In this document: positions 44,206 through 53,501 of the stretch, in pieces | How the letters are laid out: each line of letters starts with the position of its first letter | How positions within the stretch are numbered: the stretch's first letter is position 1 | DNA from: Haloterrigena sp. H1 | GTDB taxonomy: Archaea; Halobacteriota; Halobacteria; Halobacteriales; Natrialbaceae | Length of the DNA: 64,000 bases | Direction: 5' to 3' | NCBI RefSeq assembly: GCF_005938085.1 | Contig: NZ_SMZK01000001.1 | Location: 744,001-808,000 of the forward strand | Program-made: the position numbers and the translations under genes | Notes under the pieces: model-generated | Databases searched by the model: none | Seen by the model: only the letters and a program-made list of their open reading frames with translations | Told to the model about the DNA's origin: nothing

Positions 44206-45598
44206 CGCTCGGAACGACCTCCTCGGGGATGTTCGTCTCACGCTTCGGCGTGGGTGGGCGGGTCGGCGCCTCCGTCCGGATAAGTCGGACCACGACGTAC
44301 CAGTAGAGGACGAGCAACGCCGTATACACCCCGACGAAGCCGACGAGTGTAGCGAGCGCTTCCGAGCCGCTCAGTGACGACGAAACGCCCGCATGCGTCT
44401 TCATCACGCCCTGTATGACCCAGGGCTGACGGCCCACCTCGGTGACGATCCAGCCCAGTTCGACGGTGAAGATGCCCAGTACCGACGATCCCATGAACGC
44501 TTTCGCTAGCAGATCGTCGTCGAACAGGGTGCCCTGGTACCATCGATAGCCGCCCCAGAACGCCAGCAGGATGAACCACGTTCCGAGCCCGACCATCGCC
44601 CGGAACGCCCAGAAGACGATGGCGACTGGCGGACTTTCGGAATCGATATCGCTCAACCCGGTTATGGTCGCCCCGGGATCATTGCCGCTTGCAAGCAACG
44701 ATGCGACGAACGGAATTTCGATGACGAACAGGTCGTCAGCGTGGGGATCGGTAATATCGCTCAGGCTCGTCGGAACTGCCAGTATCTTCAGTCCAACTCC
44801 AGAGTCGGTCTCGTACTGTGCTTCCATCGCGGCGAACTTCTGTGGTTGCGTGTCCGCGACGTGGCGGCCGTAGGCGTCGCCGTGGATCGCCTGAAACGGG
44901 GCGGTGACGAGCAAGACGGCGAGGCCGATTTTCATCGTCGTGCGCCAGAATTCGGTGTCGCGGTTCGTCCAGACGAAGTAGGCGGCCACACCGGTCAGAA
45001 ACAGCGCAACCGACAGAACCGCCGCGTTCTGCATGTGGACGAACATCCACGGGAAGCGCGGATTGGCGTAGGCTGCGATCGGGTCCACAAGCGTGACGAC
45101 CGGCTGGCCGTTTTTCGTTGCCATCTCGTAGCCACGGGGCGTCTGCATCCAGGAGTTAGCGACCAGGATCCAGACCGCCGAGAGCCACGTCCCGAGCCCG
45201 ACGAGCACGCTCGAGAGCATGTAGAGGCGGTCGCTAACGCGGTCGCGCCCGAAGACGAAGATGCCGAGGAACGTCGCCTCGAGCATGAACGCCATCATCC
45301 CCTCGAGGGCAAGCGGGCCGCCGAAGAGTTCGCCGGCGGCCGTCGAGAACGCCGCGAAGTTCGTCCCAAATTCGAACTCGAGGACGATTCCGGTGACGGT
45401 GCCGACGACGAACGAAATGGCGAAGATCTTCGTCCAGAAGGTGCGGAGCTGTTCGTATACCTGTTCTCCCGTCCGTATCTCCTTCCACGTGAAGTAGATG
45501 AGGAAGGGCGCGAGCCCCATGCTCATCACTGGGAAGATGATGTGGACTATCGTCGTCACCGCAAACTGAAGTCTGCTGGCGATGACTGGATCGATCAT
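44198..45598 (-). CDS. cydA: Cytochrome bd-type quinol oxidase subunit I
   Basis: A 466-residue protein. Haem ligands can be seen: His19 (TTIVHIIFP), the glutamates of LEGMMAFMLEATFLG near residues 98-107, a second His in MFVHMQNAAV, and the GRQPWVIQGVM motif typical of subunit I with the ligand Met region before it. The short Q loop fits the non-proteobacterial type. It binds haems b558, b595 and d or their haloarchaeal equivalents. It is first in the cydAB unit, and no cydX or assembly gene is close by. Confidence 0.93.
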   Translation of the reverse strand: MIDPVIASRLQFAVTTIVHIIFPVMSMGLAPFLIYFTWKEIRTGEQVYEQLRTFWTKIFAISFVVGTVTGIVLEFEFGTNFAAFSTAAGELFGGPLALEGMMAFMLEATFLGIFVFGRDRVSDRLYMLSSVLVGLGTWLSAVWILVANSWMQTPRGYEMATKNGQPVVTLVDPIAAYANPRFPWMFVHMQNAAVLSVALFLTGVAAYFVWTNRDTEFWRTTMKIGLAVLLVTAPFQAIHGDAYGRHVADTQPQKFAAMEAQYETDSGVGLKILAVPTSLSDITDPHADDLFVIEIPFVASLLASGNDPGATITGLSDIDSESPPVAIVFWAFRAMVGLGTWFILLAFWGGYRWYQGTLFDDDLLAKAFMGSSVLGIFTVELGWIVTEVGRQPWVIQGVMKTHAGVSSSLSGSEALATLVGFVGVYTALLVLYWYVVVRLIRTEAPTRPPTPKRETNIPEEVVPSDD

Positions 45599-45704
45599 AG
45601 TACAATTTGATGATGTCGGGTTCGGTGGCGGTCACCTGGCAAGGGTGTCGCCGGGGGTTGCAGTCGGTGGTTGTGAATCTGTAGGCCGTGGGTCCGTGCG
45701 CACG

Positions 45705-46394
45705 TTACTGATCGCGGGTGACGAACCACCAGTCGTAGTAGTTCAGGTCGTCGTCATCGGCGGCCTCGGCTTTGCGCGCTGTGGCGTCCGCTTCGGTGCC
45801 CGGCGGCGACAGGAGGACTTGATCGTCGAACTTCTCGTTGTTCGGCCAGTCTGCGGGAGCAGCGACGCCGTCGTCGTCGCTTTTCTGGAGGGCACGCAGC
45901 GAGCGGAGGACTTCGTCGATATTACGGCCGATCTCCATCGGATAGGTCAAGCGCAGTCGGACCGTCCCCTCGGGATCGATGACGAAGACGGTGCGGACGG
46001 TTGCCGTCCCCGCACCGGGGTGGAGCATGCCGAGTTGCTGAGCGACTGTCCCCTGATCGTCGGCGATGATCGGGAACTGAATGTCGACGTCGAGGTTCTC
46101 GGCGATCCACTCGGTCCACTTGATGTGCGAGTGAACGCGATCGACCGACAGCCCGAGCAGTTCGGCGTTAAGATCCTCGAACTCCTCGCGGCGCTGCTCG
46201 AAGGCGACGAACTCGGAGGTACAGACCGGCGTAAAGTCACCGGGATGGCTGAACAGGACGAGCCACTGGCCCTCGTAGTCGTCGGGCAGCGATCGCTTGC
46301 CCATGCTCGTCTCGACGGTCAGCGCGGGGAACATATCGCCAATGCCAGGTACGTCAGTCGTCGATTCGTCCGTGTGTGTGGGCGATTCGGTCAT
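45705..46394 (-). CDS. 1-Cys peroxiredoxin (Prx6 type)
   Basis: A 229-residue thiol peroxidase with the motif SHPGDFTPVCTSEF; Cys58 is the peroxidatic residue and the only cysteine in the protein. VRTVFVIDPEG and the C-terminal dimerisation domain (DWPNNEKFDDQVLLSPPG) are those of the Prx6 subgroup. It reduces hydrogen peroxide and organic peroxides. The acidic, Ala-rich tail ending NYYDWWFVTRDQ is normal for haloarchaeal forms. It lies beside cydAB in a redox-related neighbourhood. Confidence 0.92.
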   Translation of the reverse strand: MTESPTHTDESTTDVPGIGDMFPALTVETSMGKRSLPDDYEGQWLVLFSHPGDFTPVCTSEFVAFEQRREEFEDLNAELLGLSVDRVHSHIKWTEWIAENLDVDIQFPIIADDQGTVAQQLGMLHPGAGTATVRTVFVIDPEGTVRLRLTYPMEIGRNIDEVLRSLRALQKSDDDGVAAPADWPNNEKFDDQVLLSPPGTEADATARKAEAADDDDLNYYDWWFVTRDQ

Positions 46395-46634
46395 TCTTCA
46401 TCCGCACCTTAGGATTAAGAGTATTAAAATCGATTTCTACCAACTATATTTTCTTTTTCGAGAAACATACTACTGCATACGAGGCATATTTTCCGCTAGT
46501 TCGATCGCAACGAGGGTCAGGCGGCGCTAAAACGGCGTGTCGTCGGTCGGAATTACAAAAAGCGTGATTGTGCCGTCACACGGCCTGTGAGTGGCGTGTG
46601 CGTATGCCCCGACTCGGGTCGGTCGGTTATGACG

Positions 46635-47483
46635 TCATCGCTCCCGTCGATCCGACTCCTTGAGCGAGGTGCTCCCGAGTGCGCGGGCGGCTGCAAGAAG
46701 CCGTCCAAGTGCGCGCCGGACGTCGGCGTCGAACAGCGCCTTGGTGAGCCCGATCAGGCCGACCGGTTCGGGGTCTTCCTGCGTGAGGCCCTCGATCGAG
46801 GCATCGACGACGCTGGTGAACTGCGGATCGCCCATCGTCTCGACGAGCGCGATCATGTTGCCCGCGTTCCGCCCGAGTTCGTACATGTCGACGTCAGCGT
46901 CCTCGTGGGCGTCCGCAAAGCCAGCCGCGGCCATCCGGAGATCGCGGATGACGTTCCGGTTGTCCTGGGCAACGTCCCGCAGTTCCGGGGTCAGATCCAT
47001 CGCCAGCTCGTGGGTCGCATCGAGCAAGTCGAGCATCTCCGCGAGCGTGTCGGTGTTGTCGCCGAGTTTCTCGAGGAGGATGATCGTCTCCTCGCTCTCT
47101 AAGGCGAGTCGGACCCGTTCGATGATCTCGCGGTTCTCGCGAATCGCAACCTGCAGTTCCGGAACGAGGTCGTCGGACAGCTCTTTCGAGACCGCGAGGA
47201 TGTCCAGCAGTTCGATGAGCGTGTCCGATTCCTCGCCGACTTTCTGTAAGAGGACCAGCGTCTCCTCGCGCTCGAAAGCCATCCGGAGTTCACGGATGGG
47301 CTCGCGGTTCTCGCGGACGGTCTCGCGGAGCTCCGGTGTCAGATCCGCGGCAAGTTCCTCCGCGACCGTGAGCAACTGGAGCAGTTCCGCGAGCTCCGCT
47401 TCGTTTTCCTCGATCGCGCGGGCCAGTTCGGTTTCGTCGCTGAGCGTGCCGTCGGCGTCGAGGGATCCTTCGTTGCTCGCCAT
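46635..47483 (-). CDS. DUF1641 helical-repeat protein paired with the quinone reductase gene
   Basis: A 282-residue, almost wholly helical protein. Three similar units of about 65 residues follow one another: ELLQLLTVAEELAADLTPELRET, ELLDILAVSKELSDDLVPELQVA and EMLDLLDATHELAMDLTPELRDV, each followed by an REN/QDN helix and, in the first two, an EEET[LI][VI]LL helix. A C-terminal part, GLIGLTKALFDADVRRALG, is typical of DUF1641. The gene starts 2 bp after the SQR-like gene, so both are made together. Members accompany sulfide:quinone or formate oxidoreductases; a scaffolding or membrane-docking job is inferred. Confidence 0.82.
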   Translation of the reverse strand: MASNEGSLDADGTLSDETELARAIEENEAELAELLQLLTVAEELAADLTPELRETVRENREPIRELRMAFEREETLVLLQKVGEESDTLIELLDILAVSKELSDDLVPELQVAIRENREIIERVRLALESEETIILLEKLGDNTDTLAEMLDLLDATHELAMDLTPELRDVAQDNRNVIRDLRMAAAGFADAHEDADVDMYELGRNAGNMIALVETMGDPQFTSVVDASIEGLTQEDPEPVGLIGLTKALFDADVRRALGRLLAAARALGSTSLKESDRRER

Positions 47484-47485
47484 CG

Positions 47486-48670
47486 TTATGGGAGTGGGTC
47501 GTAGCCGCGCAGCCAGGTATCCCAGTAGAAACTGGGCAGGATATTGACGTCCATGATCCAGTTCATTCGACTCTCGACGGGGGCGGAGATGCTGTTCTCG
47601 TAGTCGAACTCGGCGACCATCGCCTTGCCCTTCTTCGTCAGCAGCGGACAGGCAGCGTAGCCTTTGTATTTCGCGGTCTGGCGTTTGTCCGCCATGTGTG
47701 CGGTGAGGTTGTCGAGGACGACGTGGGCCTGTTTGCGCGCCGCAGCGGCCGTCTTGGCGTTCGGTGTACTACAGCCGTCACCGAGTGCGAAGACATCCTC
47801 GTACTCGACGTGCTGGAGAGTGTGTTCGTCGACGGCGACGTATTCGCCGTCGTTTTCCGTGTCAGCCTCAGTCAGCGGCGAGTTCTCGGTGAGCGCCGGC
47901 TGGCCGTACTGTGGCGGGACGGGCGCGTAGAGGTCGTACTCCTGGGTCTCTCCCTCTTCGGAGTGGATCACCTGCGCCTCGTGGTCGATCTCGTCGACCG
48001 TGAAGTTCAGTTTGGCTTCGATGTCGCGGTCGGCCCAGATCTCCTCGAGTTTCTCGCGGTACGGCGAGACGCCGAAGACGGCGTCGCTGCCCTTGGTCAT
48101 GACGACGTCGACGTCGTCGCGGATGCCCTGTCGCCGGAAGTAGTCCTCCGCGAGCATCGTCATCTTCAGCGGCGCGCCGCCGCACTTGATCGACGTGTCG
48201 GGGACCGAGACGACGAACGTGCCGCCGTCGAAGTCCTTGAGCGCGTCTCGCAACTGCATGGCGGCCTCGAAGTGATAGAACGGGTAGACCGAATCGGTCT
48301 CTTCCCAGCCCTCGAGCATGCCGGGCGTCGTCTCGGGTGCAAGCCGGTGACCCAGCGCGACGACGAGGTAGTCGTACGACAGCTCGCCGTCCTCGAGTGC
48401 GACGGTCTTCGTGTCGGGATCGACGCCTGTCACCCCAGAGTGTACGAACTCGATGCCGTCCTGGAGGAGTCCGCGGACGTCCCGGAACTGGTCCTCGGGC
48501 TCCATATACTCGAACGGAAGCAGGTAGAACGAAGGCTGATACGCGTGTTCTGTACTCTTGTCCACGATGCTGATCTCCGCGTCGGATCGATCCAATCGAC
48601 GGCGGAGCATGTTGGCGGTCATCGTGCCGCCGACGCCAGCACCAAGCACGACTATATGGTCCATAGACAC
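47486..48670 (-). CDS. Sulfide:quinone oxidoreductase-like FAD protein
   Basis: A 394-residue flavoprotein of the disulfide-reductase fold. IVVLGAGVGGTMTANML is the FAD loop, YDYLVVALGHRLAPE is the second nucleotide motif, and FALGDGCSTPNAKTAAAA is the FAD-ribityl motif. Cysteines in IKCGGAPLK and YAACPLLTKKGK occupy the places of the sulfide-oxidising pair, and the C-terminal VNILPSFYWDTWLRG could dip into the membrane. It should pass electrons from sulfide to menaquinone, which cytochrome bd could re-oxidise. Clustering with rhodanese genes supports the assignment over a type II NADH dehydrogenase. Confidence 0.87.
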   Translation of the reverse strand: MSMDHIVVLGAGVGGTMTANMLRRRLDRSDAEISIVDKSTEHAYQPSFYLLPFEYMEPEDQFRDVRGLLQDGIEFVHSGVTGVDPDTKTVALEDGELSYDYLVVALGHRLAPETTPGMLEGWEETDSVYPFYHFEAAMQLRDALKDFDGGTFVVSVPDTSIKCGGAPLKMTMLAEDYFRRQGIRDDVDVVMTKGSDAVFGVSPYREKLEEIWADRDIEAKLNFTVDEIDHEAQVIHSEEGETQEYDLYAPVPPQYGQPALTENSPLTEADTENDGEYVAVDEHTLQHVEYEDVFALGDGCSTPNAKTAAAARKQAHVVLDNLTAHMADKRQTAKYKGYAACPLLTKKGKAMVAEFDYENSISAPVESRMNWIMDVNILPSFYWDTWLRGYDPLP

Positions 48671-49207
48671 CTAGCCTTTAGACGTACACTACCTGAATCC
48701 TGAGGTTCCTGAAATAATAGTTGGGAACATTCCCTCATACTGAAAGTTGCAGAAAAAATTGCTGGGTGTTGCCAGTCACGCGCCGGCCGACCTCAGACGA
48801 CCGGACTGCGTGGCGTACATCGGCGTGCCGTCTCGAGCGATCCGTCGTGAGACACTCGGTGAACAACCCGTAATTATTGCTCGGTTTCGGTCAGCACCGC
48901 CGATGACGCACCGAAAACTGACTGAAAGCCGTCAACACGCTTGCAGACGGGCGAAACACGACGATGAGGCAGCAATCGCTCACTGTGAACACCACGACAC
49001 CAGGTCTGGCCACCGCTAGGAAGCGCAGAGGGTGCGGTCATGGCCGTTAGTTACAATCCTCTCTGGAATCGAAGGCCGTTCTCTGCGCCGAGCGATAGTA
49101 CCGACGACAACAGTGGATCGGTCGCAGGACAATCATACGTTCAGGCGTGCCACCGTCAGTGGCGGCGCTCGAGCATGGCGGCCGACGGATGGAGAGCAGG
49201 ACAGGGG
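48671..49207. other. Gene-free stretch between the SQR-like gene and the HTH-rhodanese gene
   Basis: About 540 bp hold no convincing gene. The possible frames are Arg/His/Thr-rich and lack ribosome-binding or promoter context. The minus-strand sequence TCTAAAGG about 20 bp before the SQR-like start is a weak promoter candidate for that unit. Confidence 0.5.
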
Positions 49208-50296
49208 TTACCGGTCGCTCGAGTCACAGGTTTCGATCGGGACATCGACGAGATTCCCCCACTCGGACCAGGAGCCATCGTAGTTTGCGACGTTCGGATA
49301 GCCGAGCAGTTCCGAGAGCGCAAACCAGACCAGTGCCGAGCGCTCGCCGACGTTACAGTAGACGAGAATTTCGTCTTCTTCAGTGATCTCGGCATCGGCA
49401 AACGGCCGCTCGAGGACCTGCTGGTGCTCGAATCGGCCACATTCTCGGACAACGCTCTCCCACTCGATGTTCACCGTTCGAGGAATGTGTCCGCTTGCAC
49501 GCGCGGGTGCATCCGCCTCGCCACAGTACTCCTCGGGCGACCGGACGTCGATGATAGAGACGTCCTCCGAAAGCGCGCTCTGGACGTCCTGACGGTACGC
49601 GCGGATGTGATCGTTCGGCGGCTGTGTCTCGTACTCGACGGGGGTGACGGTCGGAGTCGTCTCCGACATCGGGTAGTTGTTCTCGCTCCAGTAGTATTTG
49701 CCCCCGTTTAGTAGCCGGACGTCCCGGTGACGGTAGTATTTGAGCGTCCAGTAGACGAACGCCGCGAACTCGTTGTAGCCGTCGCTGTAGATGACGACCG
49801 TGCTGTCGGACGTGATACCGCGTTCGCCGAGGATCTTCTCGAGCCGATCGGCGCTGGGAATCGTCCGCGTGCCAGCATCGAAGAAGTCGGCTCGTGGGTC
49901 GAGTTCGACGGCACCCGGGACGTGGCCCTCGTCGTATCCGGTCGACACCTCGACCAGCCGGAGGTCGGGATCGTCCGCTTTGAACGCCTCGAGCCGTTGG
50001 TGGGCACTGTCCGGCTCAACGAGGACCTGCTCGGGATAGCCAATGCGGTCGTTTCCGATCGACCGATGGCTGATACTGTAGCAGGTCTGTCGCCCGTCGT
50101 GAAGCGCCGGTGCGGCCTCGATCAGCTGATTGTCCTCGAGCTGCGTGAGTCCATATCGTGCTGTCCGCGAACAGAGAAGCGTCTCCTCCGTGATCTGTTT
50201 GAGCGTCATCGACCCCTCCCGTGACAGTGTCTTATAAATGAATTTCGAGCTCGGCGGAAGATCCATCAGCGCCTCCTCGATGTCTGAGGTTTGCAT
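49208..50296 (-). CDS. Helix-turn-helix protein fused to two rhodanese domains
   Basis: A 362-residue protein. Residues about 10-75 form a winged HTH (LKQITEETLLCSRTARYGLTQLE). Two rhodanese domains follow, about 95-200 and 235-350. The second has the active-site loop VYCNVGERSAL with a catalytic Cys; the first has IYSDGYNEFAA with Ser, so it is structural only, as in two-domain thiosulfate sulfurtransferases. The joined HTH suggests that sulfane sulfur on the second domain is sensed to control nearby sulfur genes, which is inference. The gene lies between SQR and the rhodanese-MBL gene. Confidence 0.85.
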   Translation of the reverse strand: MQTSDIEEALMDLPPSSKFIYKTLSREGSMTLKQITEETLLCSRTARYGLTQLEDNQLIEAAPALHDGRQTCYSISHRSIGNDRIGYPEQVLVEPDSAHQRLEAFKADDPDLRLVEVSTGYDEGHVPGAVELDPRADFFDAGTRTIPSADRLEKILGERGITSDSTVVIYSDGYNEFAAFVYWTLKYYRHRDVRLLNGGKYYWSENNYPMSETTPTVTPVEYETQPPNDHIRAYRQDVQSALSEDVSIIDVRSPEEYCGEADAPARASGHIPRTVNIEWESVVRECGRFEHQQVLERPFADAEITEEDEILVYCNVGERSALVWFALSELLGYPNVANYDGSWSEWGNLVDVPIETCDSSDR

Positions 50297-50521
50297 TGTC
50301 CCTACAATATCAGTAGCGGCTTGCGCGTAAAGACGCTATTGGTATATTTGTCTCCAGTGTCAGCTTTGGGGCCTGCACCGGTTGTGGACCCCGAGTTTCG
50401 GGCAAAGTTGCGGAAATTATGTGGGGTACCTCTGCGCTTCGCATACATCCCCGTTATTTGAGGGAAATTATTCTCCCCGCTCAAACCGTTTTACGTGGGC
50501 TCTATATACAATACAGTGACG

Positions 50522-51697
50522 ATGGTCGAGACAATCACTGCTGACGCGTTGCGAGATATGATCGACGCCGATGAGGACTTCGTCCTCTTCGATACCAGAT
50601 CGCCCGAGAGTTTCGAAGACTGGCATATTGCCGGTGCCGAGAACGTCGAGTACTCCGGGAGTGACGACGAACTCGTCGGCGAGTTCGACGAAGACGCCCT
50701 CGACGCGGACGATACCGTCGTAACGATCTGTGCGACGGGTCGCTCCGCGAACTGTTTCGCGAACTATCTCGAGGAAGAGGGGTACGTCGAGGAGGTCAAG
50801 ACCGTCGAGAACGGCATGGAGGCCTGGAGTATGGTCTACGACGTCGTGCCGGTCGCCACGGAAAACGACGATCTCGTCGTCGTCCAACTGCAGCGGCGTT
50901 CGAAGGGCTGTCTTGGCTACCTCGTCGGTTCGAAACGCGCCGGCGAAGCCGCGCTCGTCGACGTCACCCGCGCCACCGACGAGTTCCTCGAGGCCGCAAG
51001 CGAACGCGGACTCGAAGTAACTCACGTCCTCGACACCCACATCCACGCCGACCACATTTCGCGTGGCCGACAGCTCGCCGACAAGCTCGGCGTGCCGTAC
51101 CACCTCGGCGCACCCGCCGAAACCCGGGACCCGCAGTTCGAGTTCGATCCCATCGAGCCCAACGACGTCGTCGAGCTCGGCGACGTCGAGATCAAGGCCG
51201 TTCACACGCCGGGCCACACGACGGGAATGACCTCCTACCTCGTCGACAACGAGGCGCTGCTGACCGGTGACACGCTGTTCGTCGAATCCATCGGCCGGAC
51301 CGAACTCCAGTTCGCGGACAAGGACGCCCGCGACGGCGCTCGCGTCCAGTACGAGACGCTTCACAACGTCATCATGACCGAGCCCAACGATGTCAAGATC
51401 CTGCCGGGGCACTTCTCGGTCACCAACGACGGCGAGTACATCGACGTGACGCCCGGCCAGCCGATGTTCTCGACCGTCGGCTACCTCTGGGAGAACAACG
51501 AGATCCTCCGCATGGAGGAAGACGACTTCGTCGAACACATGTTCGACAACCTGCCATCGAAGCCGCCGAACTACGAGCAGGTCATCGCGACCAACGCCGG
51601 CGAGTACGAACCCGAAGACGAAGACGAAGAGACCGAACTCGAGCTCGGTCCGAACCGCTGTGCCGCCACGTCGGATAGCGCCGTCGCCGACGACTGA
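50522..51697 (+). CDS. Rhodanese fused to metallo-beta-lactamase (ETHE1-like persulfide dioxygenase)
   Basis: ATG 50522 gives 391 residues. The N-terminal rhodanese (about 1-105) has the active loop ICATGRSAN with Cys70. The metallo-beta-lactamase part (about 115-330) shows THIHADH, HTPGHTTG, LTGDTLF and LPGHFS, the iron or zinc ligands. ETHE1-type enzymes oxidise glutathione persulfide to sulfite. In most known persulfide dioxygenase fusions the rhodanese is at the C-terminus; here it is first. An acidic tail ends the protein. It is followed 20 bp later by a small membrane-protein gene. Confidence 0.87.
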   Translation: MVETITADALRDMIDADEDFVLFDTRSPESFEDWHIAGAENVEYSGSDDELVGEFDEDALDADDTVVTICATGRSANCFANYLEEEGYVEEVKTVENGMEAWSMVYDVVPVATENDDLVVVQLQRRSKGCLGYLVGSKRAGEAALVDVTRATDEFLEAASERGLEVTHVLDTHIHADHISRGRQLADKLGVPYHLGAPAETRDPQFEFDPIEPNDVVELGDVEIKAVHTPGHTTGMTSYLVDNEALLTGDTLFVESIGRTELQFADKDARDGARVQYETLHNVIMTEPNDVKILPGHFSVTNDGEYIDVTPGQPMFSTVGYLWENNEILRMEEDDFVEHMFDNLPSKPPNYEQVIATNAGEYEPEDEDEETELELGPNRCAATSDSAVADD

Positions 51698-51717
51698 GAA
51701 CGCATCCCTGTCCCATA

Positions 51718-51867
51718 ATGTTTGGAATCGAATCCCTCTCCGGAAACGCGCAAGCAGTTGCCCTCGTCGGTGTCGTCTTACTCGAGGCGATGATCCTCTA
51801 CGTCGGGTACGGCGGCCTCGAGCAGGTCTTCGGTGGATACGTCGTGGACCTGCTGCGAGGCGAGTAG
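51718..51867 (+). CDS. 49-residue membrane miniprotein of the sulfur cluster (DUF7512-like)
   Basis: ATG 51718 opens a 49-residue frame: a polar head (MFGIESLSGNAQ), one long hydrophobic helix AVALVGVVLLEAMILYVGYG and an amphipathic end LEQVFGGYVVDLLRGE. It lies 20 bp behind the rhodanese-MBL gene and is probably co-transcribed. Miniproteins of this length and pattern recur beside haloarchaeal sulfur-trafficking genes. It is likely a subunit or anchor for a membrane sulfur transporter or oxidoreductase; the function is not known. Confidence 0.7.
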   Translation: MFGIESLSGNAQAVALVGVVLLEAMILYVGYGGLEQVFGGYVVDLLRGE

Positions 51868-52038
51868 CGAGCGCACTGCCAGTGCTCGACGTGGTGGTTT
51901 GATGATCGGCCTCGAGGCAGCGGGCCGTCGTCTATAGCGGTATCACCGTGTTTCGTGTGAGCACGAGCGTATCACCATCGCTTGCCGAGTAATTGACCGG
52001 CATGCCGCCGGCTCTCAACGTCTTCGCTGATCGGACAG

Positions 52039-52614
52039 CTACACTGGACACCGCTCGCGCAGTCGTTCGACGACACGGCTGATTCGGGATGCCACTGACC
52101 GAAGGCACTGTCGTCCTCTGTGTGCACGCTGTGCGAGTGCAAACCGGATCGCGTCATACGTGTTACCCAGCAGGTTCCCGAAGTAGATCGCATGGACGAA
52201 CGCGAGAACGTCTGCAGCCGTTTCCCGACCATACGTCTCTCGCAACGCGTTCCGTGCATCTCGACCCGGGTTCTCGTCCGTTTCCGCATACTGCTGGGCG
52301 AATCGCAACGCGGGCTGTTCGGCATCGTCGACAGCCGCACCGACGTCGTTCTCGAGGATCTGTGTGATCGTCTCCTGATCCATGCCGGTCTCGTGTGCGA
52401 GATTGGTGTGGTATCGGGTACAGTACTGACACTCGTTGACGGCCGTGACCGCTAACATGATCTTCTCTTCGAGCTGGTCGCTGACCCTGTCGGCGCGTTT
52501 GGCACGAACGAGTCGTGGGATGTTATGAATAAAGCGACCAATACCAATCGGGAGCGATCGGATCGTGAATGTCTTCTTCTGGAACTCGGCAGCAGCGTCC
52601 CCTGTGTCTCTCAT
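52039..52614 (-). CDS. Carboxymuconolactone decarboxylase/AhpD-like protein
   Basis: A 191-residue protein with the AhpD signature AVTAVNECQYCTRYHTNLA: a CxxC pair followed by His, the redox centre of alkylhydroperoxidase D and relatives. Helices around it (QLEEKIMLAV, DVLAFVHAIYFGNLLGN) are those of the family. The last 35 residues (basic, RHRGRQ-like) do not look like typical family ends, so a late frameshift or divergent tail is possible. A disulfide reductase or peroxidase role fits the redox and sulfur neighbours. Confidence 0.78.
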   Translation of the reverse strand: MRDTGDAAAEFQKKTFTIRSLPIGIGRFIHNIPRLVRAKRADRVSDQLEEKIMLAVTAVNECQYCTRYHTNLAHETGMDQETITQILENDVGAAVDDAEQPALRFAQQYAETDENPGRDARNALRETYGRETAADVLAFVHAIYFGNLLGNTYDAIRFALAQRAHRGRQCLRSVASRISRVVERLRERCPV

Positions 52615-52852
52615 TTCGCAGTACGGTTTTCAGGCCGCTCGGAAGTCGATTGCGATCGTCCGGCGCAGTAGGCTGAATCAAAGCTAGACCGTGATCGCTC
52701 CGCGCTCGACACCTGCCAACGGGTTCAGTCTTGCCTCTCTCAGGCAACATCAGCTAACGATCTCACTATCGATTTGCAGCCGTGCGCTCGCCCGGACGAT
52801 ACTGCATACCGGTAACCGCTGCTCACCGAGTTCGTCTGGCTACCGCTGATTC

Positions 52853-53401
52853 TCACTCGTCGCGTAAGTCGCAGTCTGGCGGCGCCTTGCCACGCCGTGC
52901 GTCGAGGAATGCCGTCTCGTCGTCGGAGAGCTCACGGTCACGAAACTCCTCGAGCCCGGCCTGATAGCGCTCGCGGTCGGTCCACCCAGTGTCGTCGTCC
53001 GGCGTCGGATACTCGAGGATCAGTTCGGCGATACCCGTCGTCTCGCCGGTGTAGGCAAAGCCGGCCCGATAGAGCGCCTCGTAGGCGAAGGGGTTGTTGA
53101 CGGCGATCCGGAGCCGTTCGTAGCCGCGCTCGAGGGCCCGATCGCGGACCTCTCGGCAGAGGGTGGGACCGATGCCCTCGCCGCGCCGGTCGCGGTCGAC
53201 GGTCACGTAACGTAGCCACAGCGTACCCTCGTCGGTGCGATCCTCGTTGAACGAGACCGCAGCGACGATTTCGCCGTCGTCGGCTCGCGCCACCGCCTTC
53301 CCGGTGTTCGTCATGACGAACTTACCGGCGTAGCTGAACCGTTCGTAATCGAGTCGAAGTTTGGGGCCATTGGGCGGCCAGCCGAGCAGTTCGTACTCCA
53401 C
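52853..53401 (-). CDS. GNAT-family N-acetyltransferase
   Basis: The frame opens at ATG 53446, but GTG 53401 (reading MEYELLGWPPNGPKL if initiated) is the more natural start and gives 182 residues. The acetyl-CoA loop is VDRDRRGEGIGPTLCREV, with the R/Q-x-x-G-x-G/A pattern, and NNPFAYEALYRAGFAYTGE is the beta-strand 5 region. The acceptor is unknown. It is the last clearly chromosomal gene before the mobile element begins. Confidence 0.78.
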   Translation of the reverse strand: MEYELLGWPPNGPKLRLDYERFSYAGKFVMTNTGKAVARADDGEIVAAVSFNEDRTDEGTLWLRYVTVDRDRRGEGIGPTLCREVRDRALERGYERLRIAVNNPFAYEALYRAGFAYTGETTGIAELILEYPTPDDDTGWTDRERYQAGLEEFRDRELSDDETAFLDARRGKAPPDCDLRDE

Positions 53402-53482
53402 AGGCTCTGTTGGAACGCAGCCTACTACAATCCACTGCGTCTGCAATCGACGAAAGTGTACTACCGGGTGAAAACATGAATA

Positions 53483-53501
53483 CGCGGATCGGGATTTGAA
53501 C
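53483..53501 (-). repeat. att-like repeat, outer copy (tRNA 3'-end fragment)
   Basis: The 19-mer cgcggatcgggatttgaac differs at one base from the copy at 53600. On the minus strand it reads GTTCAAATCCCGATCCGCG, the T loop and acceptor strand of a tRNA. No complete tRNA surrounds it. It is probably a scar of an earlier integration at the same site. Confidence 0.65.

Noticed and set aside
48747..49711. Several plus-strand frames of 80-220 codons near the HTH-rhodanese gene
   Set aside because: The longest lies opposite the rhodanese gene. Those in the gap have Arg/His/Thr-rich products without domains or promoter context.
52039..52340. Frameshift near the end of the AhpD-like gene
   Set aside because: The basic tail is unusual, but the alternative frame does not continue a recognisable family sequence, so no frameshift was called.
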